Positions 59,457 through 64,000 of a stretch of DNA of 64,000 nucleotides are shown in pieces. A program made the position numbers and the translations under genes. The notes beneath the pieces were generated by a model. It had not been told where the DNA came from and did not search any database. It saw only the letters and a program-made list of their open reading frames with translations. The DNA comes from Pelagibius litoralis (lineage in GTDB: Bacteria; Pseudomonadota; Alphaproteobacteria; Kiloniellales; Kiloniellaceae). The stretch is from assembly GCF_011683915.1 (NCBI RefSeq), contig NZ_JAAQPH010000005.1, forward strand, positions 186,001 to 250,000, in the 5' to 3' direction. Position 1 is the first letter of the stretch; the number at the start of each line of letters is the position of its first letter.

Positions 59457-59984
59457 TCAGTGCAGGCTCTCCAGCCGGTTTTCCAGGCCGTCGTCGCCGC
59501 CTCGCACCGGCATGCCGCCGGTCCAGATGCGCGCCATTTCGACAAAGGCCTGGATCATCAGCAGGCCGAAGCCGACCCAGATCGAACCATGGGTCACCCA
59601 CTTCGGCGTCGCCAGGAAACTGTCGGTGGTATGGCCCAGCCGGGTCGCTTTCAGCCAGAGATCGAAGCCGTACCAGCAGGCGACGCCACAGAACAGCAGG
59701 ATGGTGAGCAGCGCGAAGCTCTCGACCAGCTTGCGCGCCAGGGTCGTCGGATCCTTGAAAGCCACCTCGATGGTGATCATGCCCCGGTGCTTCAGCACAA
59801 AGGCCCCGGCCAGACAGGTCGCCCAGATCTGCAGGATGCGCGACACCTCGTCGACCCAGATGGTCGGCAGTGTGAAGACATAGCGCATCACCACTTCATA
59901 GGTGACGAAGAGGCCGATGGCGAAAAACATCCAGGCGGCCAGCTTGCCCGTGAGCTCCGAGAGTGTATCGATCAGCTTGATCAC
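59457..59984 (-). CDS. TRAP transporter small permease subunit (DctQ family)
   Basis: A 175-residue four-helix membrane subunit: AAWMFFAIGLFVTYEVVMRYVF, then PTIWVDEVSRILQIWATCLAGAFVLKHRGMITIEV and two further hydrophobic segments. The phrase YVFTLPTIWVDEVSR is typical of DctQ. The start is GTG 59984, because the open frame further upstream would enter the dctP gene; AGGAG lies 12 bases upstream. About 106 bases separate it from dctP. Confidence 0.88.
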   Translation of the reverse strand: MIKLIDTLSELTGKLAAWMFFAIGLFVTYEVVMRYVFTLPTIWVDEVSRILQIWATCLAGAFVLKHRGMITIEVAFKDPTTLARKLVESFALLTILLFCGVACWYGFDLWLKATRLGHTTDSFLATPKWVTHGSIWVGFGLLMIQAFVEMARIWTGGMPVRGGDDGLENRLESLH

Positions 59985-60090
59985 CGTTGCGGCGGCTCCT
60001 GCTGCCTGATGCCATCGTGGAAGGGTTTGGTGTCGGCAGGGAAGCCGACACGCTGCGGCCCCGGCCCCCACGCCGTTCGGGCGAAACCGG

Positions 60091-61074
60091 TCAGTACTTC
60101 CGGGCTTCTTCAACCACCTTGGCCGCCGTTTCGCCACCTTCACTGACGAAGCGGTCAACGACGGAGACGGTCGCCGCGCGCCACTCGGCGCGTTCCGCAT
60201 CGGTCAGCTCGATGATGTTGATCTTGTCCTTAACATAGGCGAGGGCATCTTCCTCAAGCTGGAAAATGCTGTCACGCAGTTCCTTCTCCACCTTGACGCC
60301 ACAGTCGTCGATGATCCGGCGGTTGGCCTCTGACAGCCCTTCGTAAAAGTCGTTGTTCATCACCGCCACGAATTCGATGGTCGAGTCATAGGACAGAGTC
60401 AGGTGATCCATCACCTCGTGCAGCTTGCGCGACTTTACCGCCGTCACACCGGTGATGCCCACATCCACCGCGCCTTGCTGATAGGCCAGAAATTGCTTTG
60501 ATCCGGACATCAGGGTCGGCGCTGCGCCCAGGGCCTCCGCCGTCCAGCCGAGCAGCTTGCCGAAGGTGCGGACTTTTTTACCCTTGATGTCTGCCGGCAC
60601 GCGAATCGGGTCTTTCGAGAGATAGATGGTGCGGCCGAAAGCCTGCCACCAGAGAATGCGCGCGCCGGTCTCGCGCAGCACCGCCTCATCGATGGCCGCC
60701 CGCGCGGTGGAGCCGGGCGCGGTGAATTTCCCGACCTTCTCGGCCGAATCCAGCAGGAAGGGCACATAGACCGCATCGACCGCCGGAACCGATCCGGCAA
60801 AGCGGGTCAGAGAGGCGGTGCCCATTTCGATCGCGCCGGAGCCCACGGCCTCGGGCACCTGGTTGTCCTTGTAGAGCTGCGCCGAGGGAAAGATCTGGAT
60901 TTTCAGATCCTCGGTCTCAGCCTCCACGCAGGTCTTCCAGGCGGACAGGTTCACACCCAACGGATGGGTTTCCGGCAATTGCAGGGTCACGCGGATGGTA
61001 GTTTCGGCCTGGGCCGCTACGCCCGGTAACAGCAGGGCAAAGGCTGCCGCCATCCCGAAAAAAACCTTTTTCAT
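60091..61074 (-). CDS. TRAP transporter solute-binding protein (DctP family)
   Basis: A 327-residue periplasmic binding protein: signal peptide FFGMAAAFALLLPGVAAQAET, then IRVTLQLPETHPLGVNLSAW, IQIFPSAQLYKDNQVPEAVGSGAIEMG and KGKKVRTFGKLLGWTAEALGAAPTLMSGSKQFLAYQQGAVDVG. The region RTFGK...G corresponds to the conserved Arg that clamps a carboxylate in most DctP proteins. So an organic acid is likely, but its identity is not predictable. A strong GGAGGAAGC precedes the ATG. First gene of the TRAP operon. Confidence 0.94.
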   Translation of the reverse strand: MKKVFFGMAAAFALLLPGVAAQAETTIRVTLQLPETHPLGVNLSAWKTCVEAETEDLKIQIFPSAQLYKDNQVPEAVGSGAIEMGTASLTRFAGSVPAVDAVYVPFLLDSAEKVGKFTAPGSTARAAIDEAVLRETGARILWWQAFGRTIYLSKDPIRVPADIKGKKVRTFGKLLGWTAEALGAAPTLMSGSKQFLAYQQGAVDVGITGVTAVKSRKLHEVMDHLTLSYDSTIEFVAVMNNDFYEGLSEANRRIIDDCGVKVEKELRDSIFQLEEDALAYVKDKINIIELTDAERAEWRAATVSVVDRFVSEGGETAAKVVEEARKY

Positions 61075-61190
61075 TGCTTCCTCCCATGAAGAGCCGGCCC
61101 GTGGCCGGCTTCGTTGTTGTTCGTGGGGGATTTTTCCCTGATCCGGGGCCGATGTCCAGCCGTGGTATGCCAGAGCGGTCCGGAAATCCC

Positions 61191-61257
61191 TCTAAACCTT
61201 TTCGTTTTCACGGTACCGGCCCGCTCCCCCTTCGACGTCAGTCGAAAAGACTCTAGC
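61191..61257. repeat. Stop-codon-associated repeat, copy 2, with imperfect palindrome
   Basis: The left arm CTCTAAACCTTTTCG resembles the complement of the right arm CGAAAAGACTCTAG. The right half, TTCGACGTCAGTCGAAAAG, matches 32419-32437 closely. The TAG stop of the minus-strand protease gene lies in the right arm. Confidence 0.65.
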
Positions 61258-62005
61258 GCCGCAGGATCAGGACGTCGCCGCGCACCTCGTAGGAGTCGAG
61301 CTGACGCAGAAAGGTCATGCCGAGGAGGGAATTGGACATCGGCGCCTCGTTTACCGAGGCCGGAACGCGGTCGAAGTAGATCGGCCCGATGGCGATGTCG
61401 TCGAGACGTACCGGGGCGCCGCGGCCGATGCCGTTGGCGGTCGAGTACTGCCGGGTGAAACTGAGAGCCGCGGGATCAAAGCCGACACGCTCAGCATCGG
61501 CGGGGCTCAGCACGATATCGCTGGCGCCGGTATCGACCAGAAAGTCGACCGCCACCCCGTTGACCTCGGCAGTGACCGTGAAATGGCCGCCGATGCCGGT
61601 GCGGATCTCCACCACACCCTCGCCCACCTCCACCGCCTGCGAGGGCATCAGCTCGCCGGCGATGCGGTTGCCGAGGCCGGAGAAGTCATCCCGGAAAGAG
61701 TAGCCGATTAGCAGCAGCGCACCGATGCCGACCCAGATTGCGAGGCTGCGCAGCGTCTCGCCGATGGGAATGCGCCGCACGAAGAGCAGCCCGCTGGCGC
61801 AGACCGCCAGAATGGCGCCCAGCTTCACCAGTTGGGCCCAGTCCCCCGAGGCCAGGTCGCGTTGTGGAAACAGCGAGATCAGCAACCAGACCAGCCCCAT
61901 GATACCTGCCACCAGCAGCGCCCAGAGCCACAGGCCTGGCCCGCCGCCACCGCCCCTCGGTGCGTCGCGATCATCGTCGTTCCAGGGGTTCCGCTCCGGA
62001 GTCAT
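61253..62005 (-). CDS. Membrane-anchored retropepsin-like aspartic protease
   Basis: A 250-residue protein of the TIGR02281-type aspartic protease group. Three hydrophobic segments occupy residues about 23-105 (WLWALLVAGIMGLVWLLISLF and others), and a periplasmic retropepsin-fold domain fills about 125-250. The catalytic motif is VDFLVDTGASDIVLS (Asp-Thr-Gly), with the flap-like ANGIGRG and the C-terminal SLLGMTFLRQL (the second psi-loop). Like retroviral proteases it would work as a dimer. Related Rhodobacterales and Rickettsiales proteins have been discussed as envelope proteases; the substrate here is unknown. Its stop coincides with a dispersed repeat. Confidence 0.9.
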   Translation of the reverse strand: MTPERNPWNDDDRDAPRGGGGGPGLWLWALLVAGIMGLVWLLISLFPQRDLASGDWAQLVKLGAILAVCASGLLFVRRIPIGETLRSLAIWVGIGALLLIGYSFRDDFSGLGNRIAGELMPSQAVEVGEGVVEIRTGIGGHFTVTAEVNGVAVDFLVDTGASDIVLSPADAERVGFDPAALSFTRQYSTANGIGRGAPVRLDDIAIGPIYFDRVPASVNEAPMSNSLLGMTFLRQLDSYEVRGDVLILRR

Positions 62006-62142
62006 GCCGGTTTCCTAGCTTCGATCTGGGTGTGCAATCTGGCGCAGGGCACCAGGCCACAACCACTATACCACTAGGAAGATGTGGTGAAGATCCTGTT
62101 TACAGCAAGGCTTGACTGCAAAGCCGGCCGGGCCGGCCTCCC

Positions 62143-62328
62143 TCAGTCGTCGCGCTGCTCGTTGCGCTCCCAGAAAGGCTTGCGGTTCGGATCGCGCGGC
62201 TGACTTTGAACACCGGCGCAGGCCGATAAGCCCAGGGTCATCACGCCCAGTCCCAAACCGGCCATCAGGCGGGTGAAACGGCGGCGATCGGTTTTCTGTT
62301 GGAGGTTCGACGTCATGCTGCGGTCCAT
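62143..62328 (-). CDS. Small lipoprotein with arginine-rich leader
   Basis: A 61-residue protein with a lipoprotein signal: TDRRRFTRLMAGLGLGVMTLGLSAC, with the lipobox LSAC near residue 36. The mature part is only about 26 residues, hydrophilic and rich in Arg, Asn and Glu (PRDPNRKPFWERNEQRDD). The RRRF ahead of the hydrophobic core recalls a Tat leader. AGGATGGACGAG precedes ATG 62328; ATG 62337 and 62316 are alternatives. Family not recognised; probably anchored at the inner or outer membrane. Confidence 0.6.
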   Translation of the reverse strand: MDRSMTSNLQQKTDRRRFTRLMAGLGLGVMTLGLSACAGVQSQPRDPNRKPFWERNEQRDD

Positions 62329-62467
62329 CTCGTCCATCCTGTCGAGGTTATCGCGCCCGGCCGAGAAAGCATCGGGCTGCTGGCGTTAGGGGACAGTTGG
62401 GAAGCCGTTAACCATGAATCAAGACGCAGGAAACTCTAATATATACAATTGGTTGTGATTCAACTGC

Positions 62468-62510
62468 CGGGCTGGTGCCTTTGCGGCTTCGGTCGAAAAC
62501 GCGCTAACCG
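62468..62510 (-). repeat. Stop-codon-associated repeat, copy 3
   Basis: On the minus strand, the guaD TAG stop is followed by CGCGTTTTCGACCGAAGCCG and then CCAGCCCG, aligning with copy 1 at 32406-32446 (CGGGCTGG and GTCGAAAACG are shared exactly). Confidence 0.6.
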
Positions 62511-63820
62511 CCGCTGCGCACATGCCGCCGTTCCCCGGCGATGTAGGTCGCACTGATGGCGCGGTCGTCGCCCAGGGTCATGAGCAGGAAAAGCTCCTCC
62601 TCCAGGGTTTCAATCCGCTCGCAGCGGTGGGCCATGGCCGGCGTGGCCTTCGCGTCCAGCACCGTGACATCGGCCTCCCTGCCCGGCGCCAGGGAACCGA
62701 TCCGATCTTCCAGGCCCAGCGCCCGGGCGTTGCCCAGGGTGATGGCGTAGAAAGCCTCCAGCGCCGGCAGGTTCTGATCCTGCAGCTGCAACACCTTGTA
62801 GGCCTCCGCCAGGGTGCGCAGCAGGGAATAGCTGGTGCCGCCGCCGACGTCGGTGGCGAGACCAACGCGCAGTGGGAAAGCCGGGTCGCGCGCCTTGGCA
62901 AGATCGAAAAGGCCGGAGCCGATGAAGAGATTGGAGGTCGGGCAGAAGGCAGCGACGGAACCGCTCTCGCTGAGCAATCTGCGCTCGCCCTCCTCCAGGT
63001 GGATGCAGTGGCCGAAGAGCGACCGCGGCCCCAGCAGACCAAAGCGGTCGTAGACGGATGTGTAGTTTTCCGCCCAGGGAAAGAGCGCGCGCACGGTTTC
63101 GATCTCGCGCCGGTTCTCGCTCAGGTGGGTCTGCATGTAGCAGTCCGGATGCTCCCGTAGCAGTACCCCGGCGGCTTCGAGCTGCGCCTCGCTGGACGTA
63201 ATGGCGAAGCGCGGCGTCACCGCATAAAGCTGCCGCCCCTTGCCGTGCCAGCGTTCGATCAGCGCCTTGGTCTGCGCGTAACCGCGCTCCGCCGTGTCCT
63301 GCAAGGCCGCCGGCGCGTTGCGGTCCATCAGCACCTTGCCGGCGACCATGCGGGTGTTGCGGCGGTCGGACTCGGCGAAGAAGGCCTCCGCCGATTCCGG
63401 ATGCACACTGCAGTAGACCGCCGCCGTGGTGGTGCCGTTGCGCGCCAGTTCGTCGAGGAAGAAGCCGGCCACCGCCGCCGCATGACCCGGGTCGCCGAAG
63501 CGCTGTTCTTCGACCAGCGCATAGCGCTCCAACCAATCGAGAAGCTGGGCGCCGTAGGAGGCGATGACCTGGGTCTGTGGATAGTGGATGTGGGTGTCGA
63601 TGAAGCCCGGCAGGATCAGCCCATCGGGGTAGTGATCCAACATCACACTGTCAGGCAGTTTCGCCAGCAGCGCCGGCGCCTCCCCCACTTCGGCGATATG
63701 GCCGCCGGCGATGACGATCAATCCGTCTTCAATGAATTCGTGAGCGGCAGAACCGGCGGTCTGCGGGTCGTCGTTGAAGGTCAGGACGCGACCCCGGATG
63801 GCACGGCTTGGTTTGCTCAT
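62504..63820 (-). CDS. guaD: Guanine deaminase
   Basis: Zinc amidohydrolase that converts guanine to xanthine in purine catabolism. The 438-residue product has the metal motif LILPGFIDTHIHYPQTQVIASYG (HxH), the substrate part AVTPRFAITSSEAQLEAAG, MQTHLSENRREIE (His), SLFGHCIHLEEGE (His) and the final metal Asp in GLATDVGGGTSYSLLRTL, which is the guanine deaminase signature. Length is normal. The puuD gene lies immediately upstream (10-base gap), so both serve the same pathway and are probably cotranscribed. Confidence 0.96.
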   Translation of the reverse strand: MSKPSRAIRGRVLTFNDDPQTAGSAAHEFIEDGLIVIAGGHIAEVGEAPALLAKLPDSVMLDHYPDGLILPGFIDTHIHYPQTQVIASYGAQLLDWLERYALVEEQRFGDPGHAAAVAGFFLDELARNGTTTAAVYCSVHPESAEAFFAESDRRNTRMVAGKVLMDRNAPAALQDTAERGYAQTKALIERWHGKGRQLYAVTPRFAITSSEAQLEAAGVLLREHPDCYMQTHLSENRREIETVRALFPWAENYTSVYDRFGLLGPRSLFGHCIHLEEGERRLLSESGSVAAFCPTSNLFIGSGLFDLAKARDPAFPLRVGLATDVGGGTSYSLLRTLAEAYKVLQLQDQNLPALEAFYAITLGNARALGLEDRIGSLAPGREADVTVLDAKATPAMAHRCERIETLEEELFLLMTLGDDRAISATYIAGERRHVRSGG

Positions 63821-63830
63821 GAAATGCCGC

Positions 63831-64000
63831 CTACCAAGCCGGTGCGCCGGCGGCGAGCCAGGCGGCGAGCAGTTGGCGTTCTTCCGCCTCGATCTCTGTG
63901 ATGTTGCCCGGCGGCATGGCGTGGCTCCGCACCACCTGCATCTCTATCGCGCGGGCATGGGCGCGGATCTGCGCCGGGGTTTCCAGCAGCACGCCCTTGG
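63831..64000 (-). CDS. puuD: Urate hydroxylase PuuD, C-terminal end (gene continues outside window)
   Basis: The last 56 codons of a gene entering from the right edge. The frame reads ETPAQIRAHARAIEMQVV, then RSHAMPPGNITEIEAEERQLLAAW and ends GAPAW before TAG. The AMPPGNxTE(I/M)xxEER pattern is the end of the cytochrome-c-like domain of PuuD, a membrane-bound bacterial urate oxidase. Neighbourhood with guaD agrees. Only the C-terminus is visible, so the domain structure cannot be confirmed. Confidence 0.82.
   Translation of the reverse strand, partial: KGVLLETPAQIRAHARAIEMQVVRSHAMPPGNITEIEAEERQLLAAWLAAGAPAW

Overview
The window is a GC-rich chromosomal segment of an alphaproteobacterium. The division and cell-wall cluster order murC-murB-ddl-ftsQ-ftsA-ftsZ-lpxC, the very long Pro/Ala-rich FtsZ linker, and the DUF1127, TRAP and MlaA/MlaC genes all point this way. 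The overall gene set resembles Rhodospirillales/Kiloniellales-type marine or soil bacteria. The genus cannot be named from the sequence alone.

Layout. 1-13095 is a plus-strand core block: the dcw cluster, then lpxC (lipid A), bamD (outer-membrane assembly), recN and ligA (DNA repair and ligation). 13096-19421 is an accessory mosaic. A GFA-family gene and a divergent LysR/VOC pair are followed by a broken copy of the ligA 3' end, then an aldo/keto reductase, then a broken copy of the 3' end of the glyoxalase-like gene at 19309, then an NmrA/NTF2-like operon divergent from its TetR regulator. 19309-31362 holds metabolic and envelope genes: SDR, MFS exporter, secreted metallo-beta-lactamase-fold protein, a two-subunit molybdenum hydroxylase, an M24 aminopeptidase and a double-DUF1127 protein. 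31511-37162 has prmA, a UvrD-type helicase, an aspartoacylase-family hydrolase and a trypsin-fold/PDZ protein that has lost its catalytic triad.

37265-46322 is the most unusual part. Two paralogous two-gene cassettes lie in inverted orientation. Each has a winged-helix regulator with a PAS-like C-terminal half followed by a GNAT-like enzyme of about 250 residues. They bracket an anion transporter, a glycerate kinase, a methyltransferase, an HxlR regulator and a small XRE regulator. The cassettes read as a sensor-regulator plus acyltransferase pair; their function is unknown to me, and a signal-synthase or signal-receptor logic is a hypothesis only.

46406-64000 contains a ClC chloride channel family protein with CBS domains, a secreted intradiol dioxygenase, a pentapeptide-repeat protein, a thioesterase, a BASS-type transporter, mlaA-mlaC (outer-membrane lipid asymmetry), ettA, a large DUF2339 membrane protein, a complete TRAP transporter operon, a membrane-anchored retropepsin, a small lipoprotein, guaD and the end of puuD (purine catabolism).

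Two kinds of dispersed repeat occur: a 95-140 bp palindromic element (13859-13996 and 37174-37268), and a roughly 40 bp element placed directly at the TAG stop codon of three minus-strand genes (32406, 61191 and 62468 regions). No tRNA, rRNA, CRISPR array, transposase or integrase was seen.
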